A stretch of 64,000 nucleotides of DNA from DATBLQ01 sp036555325 (lineage in GTDB: Bacteria > Pseudomonadota > Alphaproteobacteria > Rhizobiales > Aestuariivirgaceae), in NCBI GenBank assembly GCA_036555325.1, contig DATBLQ010000085.1:55548-119547 (forward strand), given 5' to 3'. A program made the position numbers and the translations under genes. The notes below the pieces were generated by a model. It saw nothing but the letters and a program-made list of their open reading frames with translations. It had not been told where the DNA came from and made no database searches. Shown piece after piece: positions 9,618 to 18,561 of this stretch; the stretch's first letter is position 1; each line of letters begins with the position of its first letter.

Positions 9618-10301
9618 TCACGCCGCGAGCGCCGCATCGATCAGCTTCCGGAACTCCTCGATCGATTCCGCACCCCGCAGGATTTCGCCATTGATGAAAA
9701 ACGTCGGTGTCGACTCCACCCCGAGCTTTTCTGCCTGATCGCGGTTTTCAAGCAGGCCCTTGGCTATTTTTTCATCTTTCAGGCAGACGTCGAAGCTTTC
9801 CTGGGTAAATCCCGCAAGCTTGGCGATTTTGAACAGCTCATCGCGCGGGTTGCCCTTTGTCCATGTCTGTTGCTGCTCGAAGTAGATATGGATCAGCGGG
9901 AAATATTTGTCCTCCGGTGCACAGCGTGCCAGCATGAAGGCCGCTAGATCAACGTCGTTGAGCGGAAACTCGCGGAAAATAAACCGCACCTTGCCCGTAT
10001 CGATATAGTCCTTCTTCAGCGCTTCAAAATTGTCGACATAGAATTTGGCGCAATGCGGACAGGTGCTTGAGGCATATTCGACGATCGTCACCTTCGCGTC
10101 CGCCGCACCGAGCGAGCGCTCGCCGAGCGTGGGCGGCTTCAGCAGTTCAGCGGTATCCACCTTAGACTGCGCCTGCGCCTCGCCGATAGCCGCCCGCTGC
10201 TTCAGCTGCGGCCATTTCAAGCTCTGGTAGGCACCGAATGCGCCCGCTCCTAGAACGAGCACCGCTGCGCCCAATATGAAATTTCGGCGGGTAAGGTTCA
10301 T
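9618..10301 (-). CDS. DsbA-family thiol:disulfide oxidoreductase
   Basis: Periplasmic thioredoxin-fold protein, 227 aa. The N-terminus has TRRNFIL followed by a hydrophobic stretch, which looks like a twin-arginine or Sec export signal. The active site is C81-P-H-C84 within YASSTCPHCAKFY, the CPHC motif of DsbA-type oxidases. A cis-proline loop follows near ESTPTFFINGE. It likely forms or isomerises disulfides in exported proteins. It sits between the DUF721 gene and smc; this placement has no obvious functional link to chromosome segregation. Confidence 0.88.
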   Translation of the reverse strand: MNLTRRNFILGAAVLVLGAGAFGAYQSLKWPQLKQRAAIGEAQAQSKVDTAELLKPPTLGERSLGAADAKVTIVEYASSTCPHCAKFYVDNFEALKKDYIDTGKVRFIFREFPLNDVDLAAFMLARCAPEDKYFPLIHIYFEQQQTWTKGNPRDELFKIAKLAGFTQESFDVCLKDEKIAKGLLENRDQAEKLGVESTPTFFINGEILRGAESIEEFRKLIDAALAA

Positions 10302-10386
10302 TTCATCATCACCTGTTCAATTCAGCGCCGTGGCCCTTCTACCCGGCTGCCTATGACCCCTACGTCTCACAAAAACGGAGAAAACG

Positions 10387-10866
10387 TCAATCCGAAGGGC
10401 GGGTCGGTTTAGCTGACTTAACCCCTCGGCCGAGCCTCGCCAATGCATCCTTTAGGCCCCGATTGCCGATTCCCGCAAGCCGCTCGTCAAGCTCACTTGC
10501 CTGCGACGCCTCAAGTTTGGGTTGGGGAGAGGGCCTCGCCCGAGGTCTCACGCCCCGGCCCTGCACGATTTTGATCGCCGCCACGGCACCAAATCCCAAA
10601 TACCCGTTGACCCGCTCGATCAGCCGCGGCGCCTCATACTGCAGGTCGAGCGCAAAGCCCGGATCTACCCTGACCACCAGGACGCCTCCATACTTTTGCA
10701 TGGAATCAGCCTGTTTAGGCCATTTCATCCGTTCAGGGACTGTGCGCTGGCTGAGCCGATCCCCCGCAATCGCGGGCCATTGAGCCAGCACCTCTCCATA
10801 GGCGTGGCCGTGCCTCTCATAGGCCGCCTTTGTCAACTGTTTGAAGTATTTGTCGAGACGTTCCAT
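10387..10866 (-). CDS. DUF721 (DciA-like) protein
   Basis: Basic protein of 159 aa belonging to the DUF721 family. The N-terminal part contains the family pattern around EVLAQWPAIAGDRLSQRTVP and a following strand-rich region (GGVLVVRVDPGFALDLQYE). Family members related to DciA help load the replicative helicase DnaB in bacteria that lack DnaC or DnaI; whether this short version does so is not known from the sequence. It is divergent from mutY, with 46 bases between the two starts, and heads the run DUF721, DsbA-like, smc. Confidence 0.8.
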   Translation of the reverse strand: MERLDKYFKQLTKAAYERHGHAYGEVLAQWPAIAGDRLSQRTVPERMKWPKQADSMQKYGGVLVVRVDPGFALDLQYEAPRLIERVNGYLGFGAVAAIKIVQGRGVRPRARPSPQPKLEASQASELDERLAGIGNRGLKDALARLGRGVKSAKPTRPSD

Positions 10867-10912
10867 CGCCTTGGCCTAATATGGGAGCAAAGATTACTCT
10901 TTCAAACAACTC

Positions 10913-12010
10913 ATGCATCGGCAAGATCAGCTCGAACCTTCGCCAGTGAGCCTGTCCCTCTTGCACTGGTATGACCGCCATCGCCGCACATTGCCCTGGC
11001 GAGCGGCACCGGGTCAGCGTCCGGATCCGTATGTCGTCTGGCTCAGCGAAATCATGCTCCAACAAACCACGGTTGCTGCCGTGGCTCCTTACTTTTGCAA
11101 TTTTGTGACGCGCTGGCCGACCCTGGCTGCGCTGGCTGAAGCCCCGCTTGAAGACATTTTGCAAGCCTGGGCGGGGCTTGGATATTATGCCCGGGCAAGA
11201 AATTTGCACCGCTGCGCCTCCCTGCTCAGCAAAGGCCGGGGGGGACGTTTCCCAGCGACCGCCGAAGAACTGGAGCAACTCCCCGGCATCGGCCCCTATA
11301 CGGCAAGCGCCATCGCGGCAATTGCCTTCGATCAGCCCGAGGCTGCGGTTGACGGAAATGTCGAGCGCGTCATTTCACGGCTCTATGCTATTCAAAGGCC
11401 GCTGCCGGAAGCGAAATCTGAAATCAAAAACCTGGTAAGAGCGCTGGTGCCGCTGGATCGCCCCGGCGATTTTGCCCAGGCCCTGATGGATCTGGGAGCA
11501 ACCGTCTGCACCCCCAGATCTCCCGGTTGTAACGTCTGCCCGTTAGGCTTCGGGTGCGTGGCGTCCAAGAGCGGGATCGCCGAAACCCTGCCGCTGAAGT
11601 CGGCCAGACAGCGCCGGCCCCTGCGTTACGGCACGGCATTCTGGATTGAACGAGCCGACGGTGCCGTGCTGTTGCGCCGCCGTCCGGAAAAAGGTCTCTT
11701 GGGCGGGATGATGGAAATCCCCTCAAGCGATTGGCGCGCTGAGCGCAGTCATGGAGAAGATGAGGCTCCGCTCAAGGCGAGTTGGAACAAGCATGCCGGC
11801 CGCATCGAACACACCTTCACACATTTCCATTTGATCCTCGAAATCTGGAAATCGAGCATAATTGAAACGGGCGAGCTTTTGACCGATGGTCACTTCCGCT
11901 GGGTCATGCCAGAGGACCTGTCCGCCGAGGCCCTGCCGAGCGTCATGCGCAAGATCGTAGCCGCCGTCGATTCGCCAAAACCGCTGCTCGAACGAACCGT
12001 GTCATCCTGA
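10913..12010 (+). CDS. mutY: A/G-specific adenine DNA glycosylase MutY
   Basis: Base-excision repair glycosylase that removes adenine opposite 8-oxoguanine, 365 aa. The N-terminal catalytic domain has LPWR, EIMLQQTTVAAV with the catalytic glutamate, the helix-hairpin-helix LPGIGPYTASAIA and the catalytic aspartate in VDGNV. The [4Fe-4S] cluster ligands follow the C-x6-C-x2-C-x5-C pattern in CTPRSPGCNVCPLGFGC. The C-terminal third is the Nudix-like 8-oxoG recognition domain (AVLLRRRPEKGLLGGMMEIP). It ends immediately next to the convergent ccrM stop with no spacer. Confidence 0.97.
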   Translation: MHRQDQLEPSPVSLSLLHWYDRHRRTLPWRAAPGQRPDPYVVWLSEIMLQQTTVAAVAPYFCNFVTRWPTLAALAEAPLEDILQAWAGLGYYARARNLHRCASLLSKGRGGRFPATAEELEQLPGIGPYTASAIAAIAFDQPEAAVDGNVERVISRLYAIQRPLPEAKSEIKNLVRALVPLDRPGDFAQALMDLGATVCTPRSPGCNVCPLGFGCVASKSGIAETLPLKSARQRRPLRYGTAFWIERADGAVLLRRRPEKGLLGGMMEIPSSDWRAERSHGEDEAPLKASWNKHAGRIEHTFTHFHLILEIWKSSIIETGELLTDGHFRWVMPEDLSAEALPSVMRKIVAAVDSPKPLLERTVSS

Positions 12011-13120
12011 CTAGCTGAAAGAGCCCATCTCCTGGCGGAGCTGCTGGCGAAGCACATCGATCGGGATATATGACTTGCCCTTCCTCACATGCCAGAAGGT
12101 CCACCCGTTGCACGCTTCCGCCCGCATGAGAAGTGCGCCGATCTTGTGAATTGAGCCCGTGGCGTCCTTCCAAACCACCGATCCATCGGCGCGCACCTTC
12201 GCCGCCGCCCGGCGCGCCGGATCATAGAGAAGCTCGCCGGGCTTGATCAGCCCGCGTTCGATCAATGCTCCAAAGGGGATGCGCGGCTCCGCCCGCTTGC
12301 TGCTCGAGACCTTGAGAAGCTCATCGTCGAGCCGTTCGGTTTTCGCCAGCCGACGCCTTGCTGCGTTTGCATATGCCTCATCCTGCTCTATTCCGATGAA
12401 GTGGCGGCCGAGCCGCTTGGCGACGACGCCGGTGGTGCCCGTCCCGAAGAACGGATCGAGCACCACATCGCCCGGATTGGACGAGGCAATGAGAACCCTG
12501 GTGAGCAGGGCTTCGGGTTTCTGAGTCGGATGCAGTTTATCGCCCTTTGCATCCCTCAGCCGCTCATGCCCGTTGCAAATCGCAATCAGCCAGTCTGATC
12601 GCATCTGCAGCTCCTCATTGAGCGCCTTCATTGCCTCGTAATTAAACGTGTAGGATTTTTTCTCCGAGCTTTTCGCCGCCCAGATCAGTGTTTCATGCGC
12701 ATTTGTGAACCGCCGTCCTCGAAAATTCGGCATCGGATTGGTTTTGCGCCAGATGACATCGTTGAGCAGCCAGTAGCCGAGATCCTGAAGAATTGTCCCG
12801 ATGCGAAAAATGTTGTGATAGGAACCGATCACCCACAAGGTGCCGCTGTCCTTGAGCACGCGGCGGCATTCCTCAAGCCACGTCCTGCTGAATTGATCGT
12901 AGCTTGCAAAATCGCTGAATCGATCCCAGTCCTCGTTGACGGCGTCGACCTTGCTCTGGTCCGGTCGGTAGAGTTCGCCCCTAAGCTGCAGATTGTACGG
13001 CGGATCGGCGAATATCACGTCGACCGATTTGGTCGGCACCTTGCGAAGCTCCCCAATGCAGTCGCCGATAAGAATCGTATTTAGCAGCGGGCGGACATCC
13101 GGCCGCGCGGCAAAACCCAT
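12011..13120 (-). CDS. ccrM: Cell-cycle DNA (adenine-N6) methyltransferase CcrM
   Basis: Beta-class adenine methyltransferase, 369 aa, expected to methylate the adenine in GANTC. The catalytic DPPY (residues 39-42, FADPPYNLQL) comes first and the SAM-binding motif DPFFGTGTTG follows later, the order typical of beta-class enzymes. The C-terminal domain (WKDATGSIHKIGALLMRAEA and the end SYIPIDVLRQQLRQEMG) is the CcrM-specific extension used in DNA recognition. In alphaproteobacteria this solitary methyltransferase couples methylation state to the cell cycle. rnhB lies 34 bases upstream, and a GANTC site is found just before the start codon. Confidence 0.95.
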   Translation of the reverse strand: MGFAARPDVRPLLNTILIGDCIGELRKVPTKSVDVIFADPPYNLQLRGELYRPDQSKVDAVNEDWDRFSDFASYDQFSRTWLEECRRVLKDSGTLWVIGSYHNIFRIGTILQDLGYWLLNDVIWRKTNPMPNFRGRRFTNAHETLIWAAKSSEKKSYTFNYEAMKALNEELQMRSDWLIAICNGHERLRDAKGDKLHPTQKPEALLTRVLIASSNPGDVVLDPFFGTGTTGVVAKRLGRHFIGIEQDEAYANAARRRLAKTERLDDELLKVSSSKRAEPRIPFGALIERGLIKPGELLYDPARRAAAKVRADGSVVWKDATGSIHKIGALLMRAEACNGWTFWHVRKGKSYIPIDVLRQQLRQEMGSFS

Positions 13121-13127
13121 TGGAAGA

Positions 13128-13132
13128 GACTC
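13128..13132. promoter_or_regulatory. GANTC methylation site in the ccrM leader
   Basis: GACTC matches the CcrM target GANTC and stands 8 bases before the ccrM start codon, in the 34-base gap after rnhB. In Caulobacter, methylation of GANTC sites in the ccrM leader influences its own expression. Whether that holds here is inference, and a single 5-base site can occur by chance. Confidence 0.4.
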
Positions 13133-13154
13133 CGACGCTACTCACCTATTTTGG

Positions 13155-13871
13155 CTATGGTGAATCGCCGGGCTCGTTCAGTGAATCCAATTCCTCAACT
13201 ATGGTTAACATCGGCCATTCGGCAACCGGTGCGAAGCTGCGCCGGTGGTGCGGAGTAGGGCCGTAATCCTTGAGCGCCAGGAGATGTGCCTCGGTGCAAT
13301 AACCTTTATGTTGCTCAAAACCGTAAAGTGGAAATTCCACCGCCAGCTCTCGCATGATTCGATCGCGCGTCACCTTTGCGACGATCGAAGCTGCGGCAAT
13401 CGACACGCACAAGGCATCTCCGTCAACGATTGCCTCGCCGGGGCATTCAAGTTCGGGCAGCATGTTGCCGTCGACGAGCGCGAACGCGGGCATGACGCCG
13501 AGCGCCTGCACGGCTTGCGTCATCGCCCACAGGGAGGCTCTTAGGATATTGTCGCGATCGATGCGCTCGACATCTCCGATCCCCACGCCCACCGCCGCGC
13601 TCGCCAGGATGTGCGTGTAGAGAACTTCCCGCGCGTCCGGCGTAAGCATTTTCGAGTCGCGAATGCCGCGCGGTCGGCGCTTCTCACTGAGGATGACCGC
13701 CGCCGCCACCACTGGTCCCGCAAGTGGCCCCCGCCCGGCCTCGTCGATGCCGCACACCGGAAGGCACTGCCGGCGGGCAAGGTCTCGCTCACGCGTATAG
13801 GTCGGCGGCCGCATCAGGGCAGTCTGAATCAAATTCTCAGCCGCGCCAAGCCTTGATGGCGCGGTTTTCAA
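13155..13871 (-). CDS. rnhB: Ribonuclease HII
   Basis: Endonuclease that cuts the RNA strand of RNA-DNA hybrids and removes misincorporated ribonucleotides, 238 aa from the start used here. The catalytic Asp-Glu pair is in CGIDEAGRGPLAGPV, and further acidic residues are in FALVDGN and the AAASIVAKVTRDRIM region. The start is uncertain: TTG at 13871 has a good ribosome binding site (agggaag), while an internal ATG at 13814 gives a shorter N-terminus. It precedes ccrM on the same strand by 34 bases and may be cotranscribed with it. Confidence 0.94.
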   Translation of the reverse strand: MKTAPSRLGAAENLIQTALMRPPTYTRERDLARRQCLPVCGIDEAGRGPLAGPVVAAAVILSEKRRPRGIRDSKMLTPDAREVLYTHILASAAVGVGIGDVERIDRDNILRASLWAMTQAVQALGVMPAFALVDGNMLPELECPGEAIVDGDALCVSIAAASIVAKVTRDRIMRELAVEFPLYGFEQHKGYCTEAHLLALKDYGPTPHHRRSFAPVAEWPMLTIVEELDSLNEPGDSP

Positions 13872-13916
13872 CGTCTTCCCTAACCGGATAACGCCCAGAC
13901 CTCGAGATGCAAATTT

Positions 13917-15590
13917 TCACATGTTCGGATAATTCGGCCCATCGCCTCCCTGCGGCACAACCCAGTTGATGTTCTGCGGCGGGTCTTTGATGTCGCAGGT
14001 TTTGCAATGCACGCAGTTTTGCGCATTGATCTGGAATCGCTTCTTTCCGTCTTCCTCCACCACCTCGTAGACGCCCGCCGGGCAATAGCGCTGCGCCGGT
14101 TCATCATAGATGGGCAGTGTATAGGCAATGGGGATGGAAGGGTCCTTAAGCTGCAGGTGAACTGGCTGGTCCTCCTCGTGGTTGGTGCCCGAGAAGGCAA
14201 GATTGGTGAGCCGGTCGAACGAGATCGTTCCATCAGGTTTTGGATAAGCGATCGGCCTGAAATGTTTTGCCGGCTTGGTGCTCTCGGCATCGTTCTTCAA
14301 ATGGCGCAGCGTGCCGAAGACGGACACTCCGAAAAGCTCGTTGGTCCACATGTCGAGCCCACCGAGCGCGAGCCCCCCCACAAGGCCGAACTTCGACCAT
14401 AGCGGCTTCACGTTGCGCACCTTTTTCAGATCGTCATGGATCGAGGATGCAGCGAAGGCGTCTTGATAGGTGCGAAGCTCATCGCCAGAGCGCCCGTCCA
14501 TCATCGCCTGGAATGCGCCCTCGGCCGCCAGCATGCCGGATTTCATCGCGTTATGAGTGCCCTTGATGCGCGGTACGTTCACGAAACCGGCAGAGCATCC
14601 GATGAGCGCTCCTCCGGCGAAATAGAGCTGCGGTACCGATTGGAGCCCGCCCTCGGTGATCGCCCGCGATCCATAGGCGATGCGCCGTCCGCCTCTCAGC
14701 ACCGGCTCGATGAGTGGGTGATGCTTGAACCGCTGAAACTCCATGTACGGGTAGACATAGGGGTTTGCGTAGTTGAGATGCACCACGAAACCCAGAGATA
14801 CGAGATTGTCCTCAAGATGGTACATGAAGCTGCCCCCGCCGGTGCGCGTTCCCAACGGCCAGCCCATGGTGTGAGTGACCTGTCCCGGCCGGTGGTTCTC
14901 TGGCTGTACCTCCCACAGTTCCTTAAGGCCGATGCCGAATTTCTGCGGGCACGCACTCTTTCGCAGGTTGAAGCGCTCGATGATCTGCTTGGCAAGCGAA
15001 CCGCGTGCGCCTTCCGCTATGAAAACATACTTTCCGGTGAGCTCCATTCCTGGCTGGAAGTCGGGCTTCCTTTCGCCCGTTTTGGAAATGCCGGCAACAC
15101 CCGCCACGACACCGCGCACCGAGCCGTCATCGCGATAGAGAACCTCCGAGGCCGCGAAGCCCGGATAGATCTCGACGCCAAGCCCTTCGGCCTGCGTCGC
15201 CAGCCAACGGCAGAGGTTGCCGAGCGAGATGGCATAGTTCCCGTGATTGTTCATGAGCCGAGGCATGAGAAAGTTCGGCAGTCGCAGCGCTCCCGAGGGA
15301 CCGAGCACATAGAATCGGTCCTCCCGTACCTCGGTTTTCAGCGGCGCGCCCTTCGCCTTCCAGTCTGGAATGAGTTCGCTGAGCGCCACAGGATCAACGA
15401 CTGCGCCCGAAAGGATATGCGCCCCCACCTCCGATCCCTTTTCGAGCACGCAAACGGAAATATCTCGACCCGCTTTCGCGCTCAATTGCTTCAGCCTGAT
15501 CGCCGCCGACAGGCCTGCCGGCCCGGCGCCGACGATCACCACATCATAATCCATCGCCTCGCGCTGAACTGGTTCGCTATTCTGTCCCAA
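13917..15590 (-). CDS. Electron transfer flavoprotein-ubiquinone oxidoreductase
   Basis: Membrane-associated flavoprotein, 557 aa, that passes electrons from ETF (acyl-CoA and amino-acid dehydrogenases) to ubiquinone. The N-terminus holds the FAD-binding VVIVGAGPAGLSAAIRLKQ. The C-terminal ferredoxin-like domain has the [4Fe-4S] ligands in YCPAGVYEV and NCVHCKTCDIKDP. The start is TTG at 15590, supported by ggaga six bases upstream and by an N-terminal leader like those of homologues; ATG at 15554 would remove 12 residues. It is divergent from the uracil-DNA glycosylase gene. Confidence 0.96.
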   Translation of the reverse strand: MGQNSEPVQREAMDYDVVIVGAGPAGLSAAIRLKQLSAKAGRDISVCVLEKGSEVGAHILSGAVVDPVALSELIPDWKAKGAPLKTEVREDRFYVLGPSGALRLPNFLMPRLMNNHGNYAISLGNLCRWLATQAEGLGVEIYPGFAASEVLYRDDGSVRGVVAGVAGISKTGERKPDFQPGMELTGKYVFIAEGARGSLAKQIIERFNLRKSACPQKFGIGLKELWEVQPENHRPGQVTHTMGWPLGTRTGGGSFMYHLEDNLVSLGFVVHLNYANPYVYPYMEFQRFKHHPLIEPVLRGGRRIAYGSRAITEGGLQSVPQLYFAGGALIGCSAGFVNVPRIKGTHNAMKSGMLAAEGAFQAMMDGRSGDELRTYQDAFAASSIHDDLKKVRNVKPLWSKFGLVGGLALGGLDMWTNELFGVSVFGTLRHLKNDAESTKPAKHFRPIAYPKPDGTISFDRLTNLAFSGTNHEEDQPVHLQLKDPSIPIAYTLPIYDEPAQRYCPAGVYEVVEEDGKKRFQINAQNCVHCKTCDIKDPPQNINWVVPQGGDGPNYPNM

Positions 15591-15651
15591 GAATATCTCC
15601 GAGTTTCGCTGAACGATTGCCCGTAGTAGTGTAATAGAGCTAGAGCATGTC

Positions 15652-16524
15652 TTGGAAAAGTGCCATATCGCCCGATGTCGAGTATTTGCCTTTTATGGTG
15701 TCGGATTGGCGGAAGTCGTTCGCAAGGTGCAAGGTGTGCGCGCCGTGAAGCCCCATGAAGCCAGACGCAATCTAGGCTGGCTGCTCGATATGGGCGCCGA
15801 TGAAACGGTGAGCGAAAAGCCGGTCGATCTTTTTGGCCGCACTGCGCCTGCACCCATGCCTGCTGCCAAGCCTCGCTCACTTGACCTTCGTGCCTTGGCT
15901 GTTCGCTCCGCGCCGTCCGATGAAGCGATCGGCGATGCGCGATCCGTCGCGGCTGCCTGCGCCACGCTGAAGGACATCGAAACAGCTCTGGCTAACTTTG
16001 ATGCCTGCCCGCTCAAACGAACTGCAACCAATTTGGTCTTTGGCGACGGCAATCCGCAGGCGCGTGTGATGTTCATCGGCGAGGCGCCGGGCCGCGAGGA
16101 AGACGAGCAGGGGAAGCCCTTCGTCGGACGTTCTGGGCAGCTGCTCGACCGCATGCTTGCCGGGATCGGCCTCTCTCGCCATTCCCCCGAGGCTAGGTCC
16201 GCCGCCTTTATCACCAATGTGATCTACTGGCGTCCGCCGGGCAATCGCAAACCCACCGATGCCGAAACACTGATGTGCTTGCCGTTCGTCCTGCGGTCGA
16301 TCGATCTGGCCAATCCTGAATTCGTTGTCTGCTTGGGCTCAACCCCGACGCAGCGGCTGCTGCAAACGACGGAAGGTATCTTGAAGCTGCGCGGCACCTG
16401 GCGCACGTTTCATGATAGGCCGTTGTTGCCCACTCTGCACCCTGCCTATTTGTTGCGTCAGCCGGCACAGAAGCGCTTGGCATGGCGCGATTTCTTATCA
16501 CTCAAACGAAGACTGTTGGAATGA
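15652..16524 (+). CDS. Uracil-DNA glycosylase, family 4
   Basis: Iron-sulfur uracil-DNA glycosylase, up to 290 aa. The catalytic and FeS region is clear: a Cys-containing segment FDACPLKRTATNLVFGDG, the uracil-binding motif FIGEAPGREEDEQGKPFVGR and the late motif LPTLHPAYLLRQ. The region before residue ~30 does not look like the family, so the true start is probably later, at GTG 15736 or 15745, just before NLGWLLDMGADE. The stop overlaps the moaB start by four bases (ATGA), so the two genes are translationally coupled. Confidence 0.92.
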   Translation: MEKCHIARCRVFAFYGVGLAEVVRKVQGVRAVKPHEARRNLGWLLDMGADETVSEKPVDLFGRTAPAPMPAAKPRSLDLRALAVRSAPSDEAIGDARSVAAACATLKDIETALANFDACPLKRTATNLVFGDGNPQARVMFIGEAPGREEDEQGKPFVGRSGQLLDRMLAGIGLSRHSPEARSAAFITNVIYWRPPGNRKPTDAETLMCLPFVLRSIDLANPEFVVCLGSTPTQRLLQTTEGILKLRGTWRTFHDRPLLPTLHPAYLLRQPAQKRLAWRDFLSLKRRLLE

Positions 16525-17075
16525 GCACCTCGGACTCCGGCAAGGCTCGAGTTTTCATCCCGGTTCGCATCGCGGTCCTCACCGTTTCGAACAGCCGCAC
16601 GCTGGAAAACGACGCGTCGGGAGACACGCTTCAGTCGCGCATTGAACTGGCCGGTCATAAATTGGCCGCCCGCACATTGGTGAAGGACAATATCTCCGCC
16701 ATACGCCGGCAGGTGAAGGCCTGGCTCAAAAGCGACGCGATGGATGTGATTATTTCCACCGGCGGCACCGGGCTGACCGGCCATGATGTCACCGTCGAGG
16801 CGATGCGGGCGCTGTTCGAGAAGGAGATCGAAGGCTTTAGCGTGGCATTTCATGTCGTCTCGTTCGGAAAGATCGGCACCTCGACGGTGCAGTCGCGCGC
16901 CACCGCAGGCGTGGCCGGGGGGAAGTACATTTTCTGCCTTCCAGGTTCGCCGGGCGCCTGCCGGGATGGCTGGGACCTGATCCTTAAGGACCAGCTCGAT
17001 TACCGCCACATGCCCTGCAATTTCGTCGAGATCATGCCCCGTCTCGATGAGCATATGCGCCGCACCAAAGGGTGA
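16521..17075 (+). CDS. moaB: Molybdenum cofactor biosynthesis protein B
   Basis: MoaB/MogA-like protein, 184 aa, that adenylylates molybdopterin or acts nearby in molybdenum cofactor assembly. Motifs: the N-terminal strand RIAVLTVSNSRT and the nucleotide-binding loop IISTGGTGLTGHDVTVEA, plus the late CLPGSPGACRDGWD. The ATG overlaps the upstream glycosylase stop (ATGA). Homologues in this order often sit close to the polyprenyl synthase and ispE genes, which are about 3-5 kb downstream here. Confidence 0.94.
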   Translation: MSTSDSGKARVFIPVRIAVLTVSNSRTLENDASGDTLQSRIELAGHKLAARTLVKDNISAIRRQVKAWLKSDAMDVIISTGGTGLTGHDVTVEAMRALFEKEIEGFSVAFHVVSFGKIGTSTVQSRATAGVAGGKYIFCLPGSPGACRDGWDLILKDQLDYRHMPCNFVEIMPRLDEHMRRTKG

Positions 17076-17192
17076 GGCACCCTCGCTCGCAGCACCCAAA
17101 ACCGGTCCCCGGAAGTCGCTGACGCTCCCGGGTTTTTCGCGCTGGTTGAAGATGTTCTTGATTTGTTCCCCTAGGCGGGCTACCTTCGGTCT

Positions 17193-18311
17193 ATGAGCGC
17201 TTATATAGAAAAGATGACGAACTTTGACCTCGAGCATGCGCCAAACCTTCCCCCTGGCCACGACCGCGGCCGCGGCGCCAGGTCGAACAGGTCTGGCCGT
17301 TACGAGAAGCATCACCGTCAGCTGTTCGACGACGGGTGGAGCAGCCTGGAGGAGCTGCCTCCGCTGCGGACTGAAGTTTTTCCCGAAATGGCGAAAAAGA
17401 TCATCACGCGAAACGATTCACCTGATCTTTCCTTCGACCGCTCGATAAATCCTTACCGGGGTTGCGAGCACGGCTGCACCTATTGCTACGCCCGTCCCGC
17501 CCACGCCTACGCCGGCCTTTCGCCTGGCATTGATTTCGAAAGCAAGCTGTTCGCCAAGATCAACGCTGCCGAGCGTCTGCGCCAGGAGCTCGCCGATCCG
17601 AACTACGAGCCCTCGACCATCGCCCTTGGCGCCAATACCGATCCATACCAGCCAATCGAGCGCACCTACCGCATAACCAGGCAAATCCTGGAAGTCCTGA
17701 ACGAGTGCAATCACCCGGTCGGAATCGTCACGAAATCCTCTCTCGTTCTGCGCGACCTCGACATTCTGAAAGACATGGCTGACAAAAACCTCGTCAAGGT
17801 TGCCGTTTCGGTGACAACGCTCGACCGCCGGCTAGCCCGCTCCATGGAGCCACGGGCACCCACTCCGGAAAAGCGTCTTCATGCACTGGAGGTCATGTCT
17901 AAGGCTGGCATACCGACGACGGTGATGGTCGCCCCCGTCATCCCGGCTCTGAACGACAGCGAGATCGAAGCAATATTGAAAGCCGCTGCCGCAGCCGGCG
18001 TCAGGAGCGCCGGTTACGTTCTTCTGCGGCTGCCGCTCGAAGTGCGCGACATTTTTCGTGAGTGGCTGATGAAGGAAATGCCCGACAAGGCCGCCCATGT
18101 GATGTCGCTGGTCAAATCGACTCGCGAAGGCAAGGACTACGATTCAACCTGGGGGCGGCGCATGCGCGGTACCGGACCCTACGCTTGGTCGATAGGCCGT
18201 CGATTCGAGCTCGCCTGTTCGAGGCTTGGCATCAATGCCCAGAAGACACAGCTGGAGCCGGAAAAATTCCGTCCTCCTGTGCTGCCGGGACAGCAATTAC
18301 CATTACTTTAA
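17193..18311 (+). CDS. PA0069-family radical SAM protein
   Basis: Radical SAM enzyme of the spore-photolyase-like group, 372 aa. The [4Fe-4S]-SAM motif is C-x3-C-x2-C in YRGCEHGCTYCYARP, followed by HAYAGLSPGIDFESKL, which is characteristic of this group. The remainder forms the partial TIM barrel (for example GIVTKSSLVLRDLDIL and the VMVAPVIPALND strand). The substrate is not known. The start could instead be ATG 17214, seven codons later. It lies in its own position between moaB and the TPR gene; the 250 bases after it hold nothing clear. Confidence 0.85.
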   Translation: MSAYIEKMTNFDLEHAPNLPPGHDRGRGARSNRSGRYEKHHRQLFDDGWSSLEELPPLRTEVFPEMAKKIITRNDSPDLSFDRSINPYRGCEHGCTYCYARPAHAYAGLSPGIDFESKLFAKINAAERLRQELADPNYEPSTIALGANTDPYQPIERTYRITRQILEVLNECNHPVGIVTKSSLVLRDLDILKDMADKNLVKVAVSVTTLDRRLARSMEPRAPTPEKRLHALEVMSKAGIPTTVMVAPVIPALNDSEIEAILKAAAAAGVRSAGYVLLRLPLEVRDIFREWLMKEMPDKAAHVMSLVKSTREGKDYDSTWGRRMRGTGPYAWSIGRRFELACSRLGINAQKTQLEPEKFRPPVLPGQQLPLL

Positions 18312-18561
18312 GGCCACTTGGTCAAATTGCTGCAATCGATGCTTAAAACTTGCCAACGAGCTGAAAAACCATCATCTTTGCGCCGCGAAAAGAATGTCGC
18401 CATTCATTGGAGGCATGAAATTCGCCATTTACGTGCTGACCATGTACGTCGCCTTGCAACGCTAAGCGATGAGAACGGCGCGAGAGGTTAGCCTGTGAAA
18501 TAGCGCTTGTCGTTGAGATGCATGCAAGACAGTGCCTGTTGCCAGACAACCAGGGAAAGTC

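Noticed and set aside
14436..15626. 396-codon open frame antisense to the ETF-QO gene
   Set aside because: It has no recognisable motif and lies opposite a well-supported gene.
15647..15748. 33-codon frame starting at ATG 15647, upstream of the uracil-DNA glycosylase
   Set aside because: It is in a different frame from the glycosylase, matches nothing, and its stop lies inside the gene.
17108..17137. Hairpin cccgg/ccggg followed by five T after moaB
   Set aside because: The stem is only five bases with a 15-base loop, too weak to call a terminator.
18415..18465. 16-codon frame MKFAIYVLTMYVALQR after a ggagg
   Set aside because: The ribosome binding site is only one base from the ATG and the peptide is too short to support.
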